Source of the DNA: Gari tellinella
Taxonomy: Eukaryota; Mollusca; Bivalvia; Cardiida; Psammobiidae
Assembly (NCBI GenBank): GCA_922989275.2
Contig: OV277856.1
Location: 81,301,038 to 81,365,037, forward strand
Length of the DNA: 64,000 nt
Direction of reading: 5' to 3'
The notes under the pieces are model-generated. The model did no database searches. It saw only the letters and a program-made list of their open reading frames with translations, and was not told the DNA's origin. How positions within the stretch are numbered: the stretch's first letter is position 1; every line of letters starts with the position of its first letter. Below, piece by piece: positions 1 to 10,565 of the stretch. Position numbers and translations under genes: made by a program.

Positions 1-480
1 ATTAAACAAAGTTGGCATTAGTATAGACCCCTGAAGGACTCCCTTGGGTATATTTTCCATTCACTCATGCAGGTTCCAACCTTTACACATTGCTTAAGAT
101 TGCTAAGGTAGCTGTTTAAAAGACTCACAGAGATCCCCGAAAGACCACATGCTTCAAGTTTTCTTAACCACAACTTATGAGGCAGGCAGTCAAAAGCTTT
201 GGACAGATCCATAAGTATAGCCGCTACATATTGATTATTATTTAATGCCCTTTTCCAGTCTTACTCATTTTTATAAGGATAGTTTGACAACCATATCCAA
301 GTCTAAATGCAGATAATTAAGAGTTTAAAATAGTGTTGAAGTGATATACTAACCACTCATTTAAAGCTCTCTCAAAGAATTTGGAAATTATTGGCAGGAT
401 ACTTACAGGTCTGTAGTTGACTGATCTTTTTATGTATTGGAACAACCTGAGCCTCTTTCAGTATGTCAGGAAAAAATTAT
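1..480 (-). pseudogene. LINE reverse transcriptase fragment, cut by the window edge
   Basis: Read on the minus strand, 480-350 gives DILKEAQVVPIHKK and then NYRPVSILPIISKFFERAL. Positions 212-18 give MDLSKAFDCLPHKLWLRKL. These match the early blocks of non-LTR retrotransposon reverse transcriptases: a P-x-H/Y-K block, NYRPxSxLP, and D-x-SKAFDxxxH. The blocks lie in different frames with disrupted sequence between them, so this is a dead copy. The catalytic YxDD region would lie beyond the window start. The CR1/Jockey-like grouping rests on motif style only. Confidence 0.85.
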
Positions 481-600
481 TGTTTTATAGACATGTTAAT
501 CAATATGGCTATTGGACTCGCTATTTCACTTTTGGCTAATTCTAAAATTTAGCTGAAAACCCATCCCTCCCTGTTGCTTTCCTTTCCCCAAATTTATTAA

Positions 601-1200
601 CTTGATTTGTTTTTGTACAAAATCAGCATCTATCGTTTGAAAGGCAAGCAGGCTTGAGTTGAATCCCTGCTCTTCAATGGAAACAAGCGAGTATTATGCT
701 GGGTGTATATATGTTAACTACTATCATTTCACTATAAATAATCGTATCCAATCATAGTTTATATTTATCACATAAAACCGCCTCTGACAGTGTAATAAAG
801 CCATTCAATAAACTATAGTGAAATATCAATATTTGTGCTCCGGCCCTACCTGTTCGTCCACAAGCGCTGCAAGACGCGGGGCGCCAACTGACGTCATTTG
901 CCATGGCGTTACTATAAACAACGTCAAGTTTCGGCGGAATATACATATGGCGTAGAGACTAAATTCTACGGATTTAGTTGACTTAATAGGGTTTTAATAT
1001 GTTTATGTGATAAATATAATCTAACATTTGTGCTCATTATTTATCTTTCTTAAAATAAAATCGTTGACTAAAATAAATTTAAAGCTCGCCAAGGCTCTCG
1101 GCATACTGTTTTAGTCAACTCGTTTATTAAAAATGATAATTAATGAGCAATCATGTAAGATCCTCTATTTAATATTTAACTTAAAATCATATTTTTATTT
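601..1200. other. No gene seen
   Basis: AT-rich sequence with no convincing reading frame. A more GC-rich patch at about 835-950 contains CpGs but shows no coding signal I can support. Confidence 0.5.
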
Positions 1201-1234
1201 ATTTACAGATTGCTTGCATTTTTGGACGGCATGT

Positions 1235-2172
1235 ATGTACGTACCATACTGGTGGGGTTGATGATGATCCGAGAAGACATCGGACAAAGTCCACCACTCC
1301 GGCACAGGATGCAGAGATACGGTAAAATCCGGAATATAGGCGTATACGCTTTTTTTGTAAATTATTGACGCCTCTATGCGCTTATTTTAGCGTATGCGCT
1401 TGTAAACAAGGACCGACGGCGGGTTTTTTTCGAAGTCAAATTTAACTTACCGTGTTGTTGATTTGATCGTTTTTTTAACCGGAAGTGAGTCGAAAGTGAA
1501 AGTAGACTGGGTAAACGAACACGTTTATTTTTATTCTGAACTAACACAAACGTACACCAATCATTGGCATAGATATCTATTTACAAAGTTAATGATTATA
1601 AAATAAAAATGGGATCACTATTGGGTCATGACAACAAGTTAATCAACTCTTTCGCAAAAACGCGGCTAGGAGTAAATCGTCTTCACTATCGTTACTGTCC
1701 CCGTCCGGATACTCGTAGCCTTCAAGTCCCTCTAGCTTTTAGCGCTTAACCAAAATATTTCGCATGTCCTGTATTTGTTTTTGCATTTTGGATAAAATTC
1801 TAAAATCTCTAATTTTTTTCTCTTTATGTATACGCTTATTTTATAGGGAAAGAAATCGTGAAGGGTCGACTGCGCCTATTTTAGATATGCGCTTACTTTT
1901 ATATATGCGCCTACTTACCGGATTTTACAGATCATGTGCAACATTGTTTAAAGATTGCAACAGCCACAATGCTAGGTACCAACGGCACATAAGTAGGCAG
2001 GCTGTTCTCAGAGGTCTCCGTGAGTATTGCATTAGAGCTAGGCGTCCATTCCGGGGTTATCCTGACACCACGACATCGGTTGCAGCGTGAGCGCTGGGTC
2101 CGTCAGCATTTGCGTATGACTCGGGCAGAGTGGGGGGATGTCCTTTTCACTGACGAGGGCCGTTCCAACCTA
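1235..2172 (+). pseudogene. Tc1/mariner-type transposase fragment, interrupted
   Basis: The N-terminal piece at about 1245-1322 reads ...RRHRTKSTTPAQDAEIR, matching the TTPAQDxxIR block after the first helix-turn-helix of Tc1-like transposases. The homology stops at about 1322 and resumes near 1935. It continues as RHISRQAVLRGLREYCIRA and then, after a frameshift near 2060, as LTPRHRLQRERWVRQHLR...WGDVLFTDEGRSNL. The last block corresponds to the first catalytic Asp region (W..V.F.DE). Homology ends at about 2172, where gypsy-derived sequence on the opposite strand begins. The copy is clearly inactive: insertion, frameshift, and loss of the rest of the DDE domain. Confidence 0.85.
1325..1931. 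mobile_element. About 0.6 kb insertion inside the Tc1 transposase
   Basis: This segment separates two pieces of one transposase homology. Its ends are inverted: GTAAAATCCGGAATATAGGC on the left against CCGGATTTTAC preceded by GCGCCTACTTA on the right. Inside there are repeated variants of TGCGCTTATTTTA/GCGTATACGCT. I could not read a clean target-site duplication. No transposase is visible, so it is probably a non-autonomous DNA element. Confidence 0.6.
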
Positions 2173-2450
2173 TACCGTATACTAATACACACATCTGATT
2201 ATTTTCCGTTAAGCAATCTTCACTCACAATACTTCTACGAACAACCACCCCTGAACAACCACTATCTCTTAACACTTCTACCTGCTGACTACTTACGAGA
2301 CCAACTGAGACTGGCATTTCCTTAGCTACTGTAAATTCTCTATCACAGCGGCAAACAGCTGTTATGACTGCTAACAGGTGACCACATGTCAAGGTTACAG
2401 CGTCATTTTCAGAACAACAACTATCTAATATATTCTCAACTATCAAGTTT
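2172..2450 (-). pseudogene. Ty3/gypsy retropepsin (protease) remnant
   Basis: The minus-strand translation contains VEVLRDSGCSGVVVRRSIVS followed by an EDCLTENN segment. This is the DSG active-site loop and next strand of an LTR-retrotransposon aspartic protease. It lies just 3' of the gag zinc-knuckle region, as expected for gag-pro order. The homology breaks at about 2172 against the oppositely oriented Tc1 fragment. No reverse transcriptase or integrase follows. Confidence 0.75.
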
Positions 2451-2457
2451 GCAACAT

Positions 2458-2934
2458 CTACCTTCTCACCATGGCCGGAGTATGATTTTCATTTCCGTAC
2501 TGACTACTTCTGTCATTATATCCTCCTCTGAAACCACCTCTACTAATTCTACCCCTACCACTGTATCTACCTCTATCACATCGAAACGAATTTGGATCAG
2601 TTTGACTAAGAGCTCCAGCCTGAACTTTAGTTTTATCTTTCAACTCTGGGCAGTCTTTACTGAGATGTAATGAGGATCTGAAAATGTAACACACTTTGTC
2701 TCGTTCATTAGGCTGTGATAAGGTTTGTTTAGATTGCTTACTACTGTCTGTCAATGTCGTATAATTAACACGTCCATACGCTGTCTGTCTAATACTAAGT
2801 GCATGTGCTTCTTGATATTGCTGGGCTAAATCTGTCATTTCTTTAACTGACTTGACTTTATGTTCCTTAAAAAATATTTGCAAATTCTTGTTTGACACTT
2901 GCATGAATTGTTCTCTCAGAACAAGATCCTTCAA
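2458..2934 (-). pseudogene. Ty3/gypsy gag, C-terminal part with degenerate zinc knuckle
   Basis: This 158-codon open stretch starts with the end of a SCAN-like/retroviral gag capsid fold (LREQFMQ...LQIFFKEH..KSVKEMTDLAQQYQEAH). Next comes a CCHC-like box reading CYIFRSSLHLSKDC, in which the second Cys of CX2CX4HX4C is Phe. It ends with an RG-rich nucleic-acid-binding segment (GRYSGRGRISRGGFRGGY). A frame change near 2934-3000 separates it from the upstream capsid piece, so it is a broken relic. Confidence 0.8.
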
Positions 2935-2999
2935 CCCATCAAAAGTCTCTGGTACTTTCGCTTAACCCATCCATCTCAACAAATATTCTTCAAGTCTAA

Positions 3000-3310
3000 C
3001 TACACAAACTGTTGCGGAGTTTCACCTTTTTCAGGTTTACTGATACGAAATTTTGATCTAAAACCTCCTTTGGTTATTTGAAATCTCTGCAATAGAGCAT
3101 CCTTAAGAGAACTGAAATTCAATGAATCAGTACCTGACAGTCTGGAATACACGTCTAGTAGGGCTTTTTCTTGAAGGAGAATATTTAAATGTGTAGCCCG
3201 TTTGTCGATACCCCACTCAGCGTTCTTTGCAAACCGTTCGAATCTTCTCAAGTATGCATCCATACTATCATGTTTTTCATTAAAAGCAGGAAGTTTGGGC
3301 TACCCGGCTT
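3000..3310 (-). pseudogene. Ty3/gypsy gag, capsid-like part
   Basis: The minus-strand reading gives PKLPAFNEKHDSMDAYLRRF, then ERFAKNAEW and LNILLQEKALLDVYSRL, then LKDALLQRFQITKGGFR. These are hallmarks of retrotransposon gag capsids. The next piece (2934-2458) is in another frame. I found no long terminal repeats, so the ends of this copy are unknown. About 3310-3600 holds further decayed sequence. Confidence 0.8.
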
Positions 3311-3777
3311 TAACCTCAGACCCTTTCTTTACACTAGCAGTGGGTAAAACCTCTTTCTTTGCCTCAGTAAACTCGGTAAGGACGGTAAACATATGGAATT
3401 GTTACAAATTACACTATTCCAGGTTTCAATGCTTCTTCAACCTTCTACGATTAAACTACTATAGCATTACATGCTTTCAGACCGAGAGCTGACACAAGAG
3501 TGACCAGTGTCCAGCTCTCTTTAGTCTTTACCCACTCTCAACTACACTACACTACATGTTTATTGTGTTTGCCAATTCAGTTGACATACTGAGTAATAAC
3601 TTGGTTTCTTCATTTCCTTCGCCGCCAGACAGATGTCATCTGCACAGGCACTTGCTTCACAAGTTAAATTTCCAATTCTTTACCCGTAGGTTTCAATAAG
3701 AACCTGTTCTGTTTGTTCACTTTTATTGAAGTATGACAATGTTCAACATTGAATCTAAAAGTATACAAGGGTTACAT

Positions 3778-4650
3778 TTACTATACTATTCTATACGGTT
3801 GAGGCTTGCAGCCTGGCTAATGATGGATTAACATAGGTTTTGTATAGATCTGTGCTAAGTACTCCCCCTGGCGGACCCCTGCTCTATGGTATAGTGGTCT
3901 GATGTCTGATTATTCCATTTGACTGCAGCCGTCCTTTCTTTATGAAAGCTCTGGATGAGGTTCCAGTGTACGTCATTGACGCCCATATGGTAAAGTCTTC
4001 GAAGAAGATGTTGGTGATCAACCACGTAAAATGATGACTTGGCATCTAAGAGTATCAGGTTCAGGGCTGAATTACTGTCTTTACTGTCACGGTAGAGCTC
4101 TTCTATTATATATTGAGTTAAGTGGTGATGCACTCCTTGTGAACCCACTCTGGAGATGGCACTAGTGCTCCTCGATCAATGGAGAGTTACGCCGTTGCAA
4201 ACTTCCCAACAACCGGCAGCACTGTGATCCCTCTATAGTTGGTAGAGATATTAGGTAGTCCTTTGTTTTTGTACATGGGAGTTAGTAGTCCCTTCTTCAA
4301 TATATCAGGAAAATCCCTGTATGAAATATGTATGTTATTGGCTACTTTCAGAAGTATAGATGTCAGACTTGCCTGGGAATCTAAGTTTAAGCTGCACTTG
4401 ATGTGTTCAATGGTTATATTCACTATGTATCAGGAGATTTTCCAGTATTAATGCTTTGTAATGCTTCCAGTAGTTCATCTTCTGTTGCTGGGATCACCGG
4501 TCTCTGTGACGCTAAGTGGGCCATATGCTCAACTTTCATCTGCATATGTTTGTGGTAGGTATGGTCGTATATTTGATCCTCACTTTCTTTTGCCAGTGCT
4601 GCACAGTGTTTTTCAAAGCCTTGTACAAGCTGTTATTTGTTAAAGTTGTC
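3778..4650 (-). pseudogene. LINE ORF2 reverse transcriptase region, truncated
   Basis: From high to low coordinates the minus strand reads ILKKGLLTPMYKNKGLPN, NYRGITVLPVVGKF, NLILLDAKSSFYVVDHQHLL, and EQGSARGS followed by GGVLSTDLYKTYVNPSL. These are successive fingers/palm blocks of a non-LTR RT. They lie in more than one frame with stops between. The sequence ends at about 3778, before any FxDD catalytic box, so the copy lacks its 3' half. Confidence 0.85.
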
Positions 4651-5290
4651 GTCATCGTCGTCATTAATGTAACTTCGGCCTTTCTTTCCCTTCGAGTTGA
4701 CCTATCTATGAAATAGCTTATTATCAGAACTCCGTGCTTCCAGAATATTTTGTTTTTCTGTTACGTCTCTATTTGCTAACCGGTGTCTATACAACTGTCT
4801 AAACTGCTTTTTGTTTCATTCCTTTAAATAAGTCGTTATCTATACTTTGTGGTGTTCCGGCTTTTTTCCATACCGTGTACATGTACTGATGTTTCTTTCT
4901 TTTATGAGCAAGTTTAATTTCCGAGTTCAGACTTTCAGTTTAGGTTTGACTGTGTTTCTCCTTTGGTCTACTGCCTCCTGATGCTGCCTCTTGCATTGTG
5001 TGACTCAAGGTTTCCAGGATCTGGTCCATGTTATGTTCGTCTACTTCAGTGTATACCAGGGTTTTAAGTCTGGTTTCTAAACTGGATGAGTATAGATCAA
5101 TATCTACATGTTTCCAACTTATTCTGTACATGCTCGGTGTTGCGTCCTCTCTCTTCTGGAGTGTTTTACTGCTCCACTTGAGGATGCAGGCAATTGGGTA
5201 GTGATCAGAAACATTACTGGGGATGTCATTAAAGACGTAACTTGACCTAGCTTGGGTGGTAACACCTTGTCTGAAAAAAGTTAGGACCAT
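4650..5290 (-). pseudogene. LINE ORF2 endonuclease end and EN-RT linker
   Basis: 5290-4940 is open on the minus strand. It contains NDIPSNVSDHYPIACILKW, with the SDH motif that closes an apurinic-type endonuclease domain, then WKHVDIDLYSS and a linker. Downstream, in a shifted frame, comes EIKLAHKRKKHQYMYTVWKK followed by AGTPQSIDNDLF, the lysine-rich linker that precedes RT. It continues into the RT piece below 4650. Frameshifts make it non-functional. Confidence 0.8.
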
Positions 5291-5329
5291 ATCATGGATA
5301 GCATGCTTTTACCGTTACAATATTGTGCA

Positions 5330-5868
5330 GATGTTTAGGCAAAGAATCAGTCGGCCGTTTCAAGTGAGGCCCGTACCTTTAATTCGAAATTAGGATAGGA
5401 GTGTGAGCATGTGAGGGCCTCTGTAGAAAAGTTGAGATTGCTGATATTGGCTTAGCACACGTTTTCCATGCTTAACAGTTACTTTTACGCCAAGTAAGAA
5501 CAATGGGGTCAATGGATGGACTGTGGTAATGTCTTTAAGAATATGATTGTCCTTTGTCATAAGGCTCTGTGGAAAATTGTGTAGGAAGTAGTCAATCTCG
5601 GTACAGTCTATGCCTTGTGGTGATACGTATGTCTTCCCTGCTACTTTGAATTTCAGATTGAAAGTGTTCAAAAACTCCCTCATGTAAGTAAGTATCTTCC
5701 CTTCTGATTATTGTTGTAGTTCATCGTTGAGGTCGCCCCCTATGAGGATAAATGAGTCATCAAAGTGCTTAAAAGCATAACTCATACAGTTGGTCAATAA
5801 CTTCACAAAATTCTGTGACAATACCAGGTAAACCTCTGGTTGGTAAGTATGTCGAGATCATAATATGT
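5330..5868 (-). pseudogene. LINE endonuclease domain fragment
   Basis: The minus strand reads ISTYLPTRGLPGIVTEFCEV, then ILIGGDLNDEL, then TYVSPQGIDCTEIDYFLHNF. These are the mid-domain YLP block, the GDxN catalytic block and the TEIDYFL block of EEP endonucleases. A stop lies just after GDLND. The homology starts abruptly at about 5868, next to 1 kb of unrelated sequence carrying a SINE. Part of its C-terminal region overlaps in content with the piece at 6907-7281, so at least two copies are mixed here. Confidence 0.8.
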
Positions 5869-6109
5869 AATGTAATTACTTACCCTGAATACCCAAAATT
5901 TAATGTTGTGTATTATCTCTCATATAAGCTTTACAATCATTGTTTTAATGTACTTGACATTTTAAACATAACCAAAGTTTATAACTCGCTGGTGTAAAAG
6001 TAAAAGTTTACATTTTCTTGATTATAAGGAATAATCAAATAATATTCTCATTTATGTATATTGAAAGAACTGTTCACAATGTTAGACGGTCGTAAAGCCT
6101 GGAGAGAAT

Positions 6110-6365
6110 TAAGACACATGGATATACCGGCGAACGTAGTCGAGGGTAAAGCATCCGCTTACGACGTCACGGTTTGTGAGTTCGATCCCCCGCCGGACCA
6201 AATCCTTCGGATGAGACTTTATAAACCGAGGTCCGATGTATGAGTGCTTTACACTTGGCATCTAAAAGAACCAGAGAATTATTTCGATAATAAGAGTAGG
6301 GCATCGCGCCCGGGTTCTCTGTACATATCCGCTCCCCTCTCTCTTTGCGTCCAATTACTGGCAAT
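6110..6365 (+). repeat. tRNA-derived SINE (bivalve type)
   Basis: A tRNA-like head at about 6128-6203 has an A-box-like AGTCGAGGGTAAAGC and a B-box-like GAGTTCGATCCCC. A conserved-looking tail follows (ACACTTGGCATCTAAAAGAA). Head plus tail is the usual SINE layout. The tail resembles a segment common in bivalve SINEs; that link is from memory and was not searched. It lies in the sequence that separates LINE endonuclease pieces. Confidence 0.6.
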
Positions 6366-6906
6366 TAGCCCATAGATGGTAGAAACGGACGTTAACAAAC
6401 AAACGACACAGGGAGATTGCAAATTGTTCAAAACGATAAACTCTCTCCTCAAGCTATTAACGCAATAGCTTACTTTTGTTAGTAACTCGTGAGTAAGTTG
6501 CTTCAGACCATTGCGGTCTGTTGGGATGGAAAACGGTTATTATAACTTCTAGACGAAGTATTCAGCTGCTGCAATCTGCTCAACACCAGCCTTAACCAAC
6601 GTCGAGTAATCTGGTCATACGTTTCATCATCAGCCTGTACCAACGCCGAGCAGTCTGCTTGGGACTAGCGCTGGTGACACTGTTTGTCATCAGCTCCTGC
6701 TCCGTGCTTTTACGGTCAGCGAGTACGGGGATATTGTTTAGTTTTTTATTTTGTCGGCAAAGTAGCCCATCCATTTTTATTTACTTTCATCCATTTAATA
6801 TAGTTTTTGTATACATTGTAGTATCGTGCTTAATCACCAGGCAAGATAGCCCAAGGAAAATTCTTATATATTTCAAATAGTCTGCATACTTTTGTTCATG
6901 CCTTAA

Positions 6907-7281
6907 CTAGTGTCCGGCTAAAGACACTGTCGCCTCATAGAACGCCCGATTAAAGATATCTCCTGACGACCTTTTGGTCATAACACCTAACCAGCTATCA
7001 AAGCATGACGCCACGTGCAAGTTTTGTCCTTTACTGCAATCGTGTCTAGGGATATACTCATCCAAGCGTTTCATGTGAGATTCGTACCTTAATTTGTTAG
7101 TTAGGTTAGTAAAACCCATTGAAAAAACCCTTGAGTGTGAGTATTTGAGGGCCTCTCTAGACAACTTGAATTTAGTTACCTGTAATTTCACACCAACTGA
7201 GATTGGTATACCCGGTGAAAGCTTGTGATTCATGCTTTGACATTTAATTCTCACACTATCGAGACAATGGGGGTCCCTCAA
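6907..7281 (-). pseudogene. LINE endonuclease C-terminal fragment, second copy
   Basis: This 124-codon minus-strand stretch (…VGVKLQVTKFKLSREALKYS, then NKLRYESHMKRLDEYIPRHD) resembles in layout the end of the 5330-5868 fragment (GVKVTVKHGKRV..., NFELKVRASLETAD). It therefore looks like the same region of a related LINE. On its own it has no catalytic residues. Confidence 0.55.
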
Positions 7282-7369
7282 TGGACTGAGGAAAAGTCTT
7301 TAAACACAGATCAAGCTTAGGGCTCTAGCATTAGGGGTTAGGGTAACCGAACGTCTTGACATATTGTCT

Positions 7370-7740
7370 TTTTACTGGTTTAAACTAATTTCTTAGATTC
7401 TTGGACCTCCATCTGCTAATTTGGTGATGACCGGGTCTAGTGTATATTTCCATACTATGCCCCACATACCATCTAGGCATCTGAGTCGGTATAACTGGGT
7501 TCATATCAACTCCCTTTCCACAAAATCCAATATTATTGTCTAGTTCCCCCATAGGTGTCCGGCTAAAAAAAAAAAAAGTTTGTCTACTGTAGTGCTAGAT
7601 CTATCATATATTGGTCTACTGTAGTGCTAGATCTATCATATATGAGCCGGACACCTATGAGTTCCCCTAGTGAGTCTGAGAATGGAACAGCCAGTGTTCT
7701 TGAAGCATAATAATATCATTCTTTTGTAAAAGTTCTCTTA
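7370..7740 (-). pseudogene. LINE endonuclease N-terminal fragment
   Basis: Read on the minus strand, 7735-7680 gives RELLQKNDIIMLQEHWLFHS, with the catalytic Glu block LQEHWL. 7480-7380 gives MWGIVWKYTLDPVITKLADG. Both are N-terminal blocks of LINE EEP endonucleases. The stretch between them is interrupted by a 110 bp MITE at 7550-7659. Confidence 0.75.
7550..7659. mobile_element. 110 bp hAT-like MITE with 8 bp TSD
   Basis: The ends are perfect inverted repeats: CATAGGTGTCCGGCT and AGCCGGACACCTATG. They are flanked by the 8 bp direct repeat AGTTCCCC at 7542-7549 and 7660-7667. An 8 bp TSD with CA..TG ends fits the hAT superfamily. The interior has an A-tract and two copies of GTCTACTGTAGTGCTAGATC at a 32 bp spacing (7582 and 7614). 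Confidence 0.85.
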
Positions 7741-8074
7741 CGGTATGTGCACTATAGTTTTGATGTTTTTACAGTCATTTGAGATTACTGTAAAGGTTTA
7801 CTGCTCTTCCTTATCTGCTAGGTTGGTAGTTGGTACCACTGGGCCTGGCACAAAAAGACTGGATGTTGGTTGTTCTGAACACTGGTGGGGTATGTTGCAG
7901 TGGCACTGGTTTCGATGGGACACTGGCATTCGTCAAGTGCATAATTGCTTGTAGTTGGTGTCCATTCATGCTTGGCACCGCCGCAGAGTATACTAATTGT
8001 CTTTCTCGTAGTGTAGACTTAGCGGGATGAGTTGGTACCTGTCCTATTTTTGCTTCTACTGCAGTTTGTTTTCA

Positions 8075-8300
8075 TCTGCCTAACGTGTGGCATTTTAATG
8101 GCCTGAGAATGCACTTGCCTTGTGTCCGTGTTCTTATCGGAATGTACTAGCTGCCTAACTTGTGGCGTTGTAGCCGGTTGAGCCAAACCTTGGCCTAGCC
8201 TAGAATACAGTGTATGGTGTACTATCTGCCTAACTTGTGGTGTTGAGACGGGATGAGTTGATAAAGGAGATTGTAATATCTGCCTAACTTGTGGCGTAGT
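8075..8300 (-). repeat. Imperfect tandem repeat encoding TPQVRQ-like peptide
   Basis: The motif CTGCCTAACTTGTGGCG or a close variant recurs at about 8077, 8151, 8226 and 8280, spaced 53-75 bp. On the minus strand it encodes (T/M)P(Q/H)VRQ within a longer repeated unit. It lies within the decayed ORF1-like region, so this was probably a short peptide-repeat array in that protein. Confidence 0.6.
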
Positions 8301-10108
8301 GACTGGTTGAGGTGAAACTTGTTCTAGACTTGTTGTTCTTGGTTGAAATGATGCTGGGCGCTTTTACTGGTTTGGCTGCAGGTGTAAAACATCCCGCTTG
8401 CCTCACCTTTTCCATGCATGAGGCCTGTGTAATGGTACCCTTGGTTGTATTCTGGGAGTGTCCACTTGGATTAGCATAGTTGTATATAAGTGGTTTCCCC
8501 AATAGTAGGTTATGGTTCAATGTGCTTCTCCATACTTCTGTGTTACCAATTGTTGTTGTATGTGGTAATTCCCGCGATGCATCTGGGGTAAGGTCAATGT
8601 AGTGTCCGTCTATAGAGTTGCTGTAGACCTGCTCTTTAGTTCTTTGGTTCTCATGCATGGTGGTAAGAGCCCTAAGAGTCGTTTCTTCCACTACATGGTT
8701 CGTCTTTCCTTCATGTTCTGGTAAACCCTCTTTTCTATTCGAGTATTGCTGATTAGCAGGGGTCATAAAAGCCTATTCAAACTTCTGCAAGTCGTTCTCC
8801 ATTCTAGAAAGGATGATATTAACAATTTTATAATTCATGTTTTGTATGCGGTCATTTATACTGGTGATTCCTTGGGGTCTGCCATGCCGGTGAAGACGGT
8901 TCTGGGCCTATCAGTGCATACCTTTTCATGTTTCTCATTTAAAGTTTGTATCGTTCGAGTAGGCTCTTCTTTTCTGGCTTCTAACTTTTTGGCATGTTTC
9001 CATCTTCAATGAATCTTTGTTTTCTTCCCTAACTTCTTAGATCATATTCCTTCTTTCTACATTTATTCTCTCTCATATCTCTCTCTTAGTTCTGCCACAT
9101 TCCTATCCACTCCAGGATTTGCCATCTCAGTGGGTATCTGGCGAACTAGAGTCAATGGATATTTGTCCCCTTGTGGGTAGATATTCTGTACTAGGTCCCT
9201 TAAAGGGTCTTTGTACTACCTGCTGTTTGGCTGCTCAATCCACAGACTCACACACTGTCGGATCAATATCAACATTTGCAACATAAGGTATGATCTGTGG
9301 CGGTCTACTTTCTGTCAGATCCTTCAATAGCGTTGTGCTATTGCTGCTAGTAGCAGGAGGCAGACACAATGCTCCCCCTCTATTAACTGCACATTTGCTA
9401 CATTAATAAGATGGGCTATTCCCCTTTTCTAGTTCTGTGATTTTGTCTTCAGATAAGTAGTCACCTTTGCAGTGGATCAAATGCCCCCCTCCCCCTTTTT
9501 CACAAAAATACCCCTTGTTCTACATGTATTACACTTAGGACATTATGTCACTTTCCTTTGGTTTATCAGCAGTGTACACAGTCCCCGACACCCTCTCACA
9601 CCCTCTATGATACTTCTTGTTCTGTTCAAGTGCCGCCTCTAGGGTCTCTGTGAGTTTCTTATTCAGGGAATCTAGATCTATGTGATTTTGCTTACATATG
9701 CTTTGCACCAGTTTGTGCACTACATCAATGTCCCTTTGAATAAAATGACCAAGATTTTAACTATTCACCGAAAACCTACGTGTTGTGGTATATACATTAA
9801 GGGTAAATGAACAGGATTGGGGATTTAGGACCTTATATGTGTTACGTTCTTATCCGTGTACGTTATCTGTCTTTCCTGTTGTATGAACCTTTTCCTTGGC
9901 TACTGGGTAATTACTAAGATACTGTTTAAAAGCGAGACGTAGAAGTTCAAATGATACTGCATCAAAGGTTATGACTAGCCCTCCGTCTTTAAATTCATAT
10001 GCTAGCTGCTCCGACCGTTGGGCAGCATATAATGTCCTCAGGGATCTATCCATATTAAGACTGTAAATTTCTTTATCTACTTTCTCAGCTGCAGGTGCCG
10101 TTCTCTCT

Positions 10109-10109
<1 letters not shown>

Positions 10110-10150
<41 letters not shown>
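10110..10150. repeat. Poly(C) tract, 41 bp
   Basis: An uninterrupted run of 41 C. On the minus strand it is poly(G) and sits inside the open ORF1-like stretch as a run of about 13 Gly codons. Long G-runs can form quadruplexes, and their length is error-prone in replication and assembly. Confidence 0.9.
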
Positions 10151-10152
<2 letters not shown>

Positions 10153-10199
10153 TTGGGCTCCACTGGACCAATGTTTGAACTGTTCTTTCATTGAATACA

Positions 10200-10565
10200 T
10201 TTTCTCTGGTCCAGGAGGACGTCTGCTTTACCCTTGCTGTTATTGACCAGGTTTCAATCTTTTTAGGGAGGGTATGCCAAAGTTTTCTTTGAAAATTAAA
10301 TTTGGTTCTGGTCTGATGTCACGGGCATATTATGTTGTTGCTTGCGGTTAACATTTCTTCTGGTACTGTTTGAACTCCGTCCGTTGTGATTGTGGTGTTC
10401 TTGGCCTGATTATATAGTCTCCCTTTTCTTTTCACCATGCGTTAGAGCTCTTTGGTAACCATGGAAGTAATTTATTTTTCTTACATATTTTGCTTGGGAT
10501 GTGTTTGTCCATTATGTTTGTGATGGTTTTGGTAAAGAAAGACCAAAGATCTTCGACTGGGGTAT
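10200..10565 (-). pseudogene. LINE EN-RT linker fragment, further copy
   Basis: The minus strand from 10560 reads VEDLWSFFTKTITNIMDKHI, PSKICKKNKLLPWL, then MVKRKGRLYNQAKNT. This pattern (LW..F...HIPSK....LPW....RLY.KA) is typical of the segment between endonuclease and RT in LINE ORF2. It lies 5' of the ORF1-like piece, so it belongs to another element copy. Confidence 0.65.

Larger units (their letters stand above)
8075..10200 (-). pseudogene. Probable LINE ORF1 remnant
   Basis: Open or near-open minus-strand pieces (10200-9850, 9720-9535, 8766-8284) lie upstream of the LINE endonuclease fragments on the same strand, where ORF1 would sit. A Cys-containing patch near 9530-9420 (CNTCRTRG and, in another frame, HLIHCKGDYLSEDKITELEK) looks like a degraded PHD/zinc-finger of the type found in some LINE ORF1 proteins. 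The stretch 8766-8284 is Ser/Thr/Asn-rich. Frames change several times. Assignment to ORF1 is inference from order and composition. Confidence 0.5.

Noticed and set aside
2172..3310. Active endogenous retrovirus or LTR element
   Set aside because: Only broken gag and protease remain. There is a frame change, a lost zinc-knuckle Cys, and no RT, integrase or LTRs.
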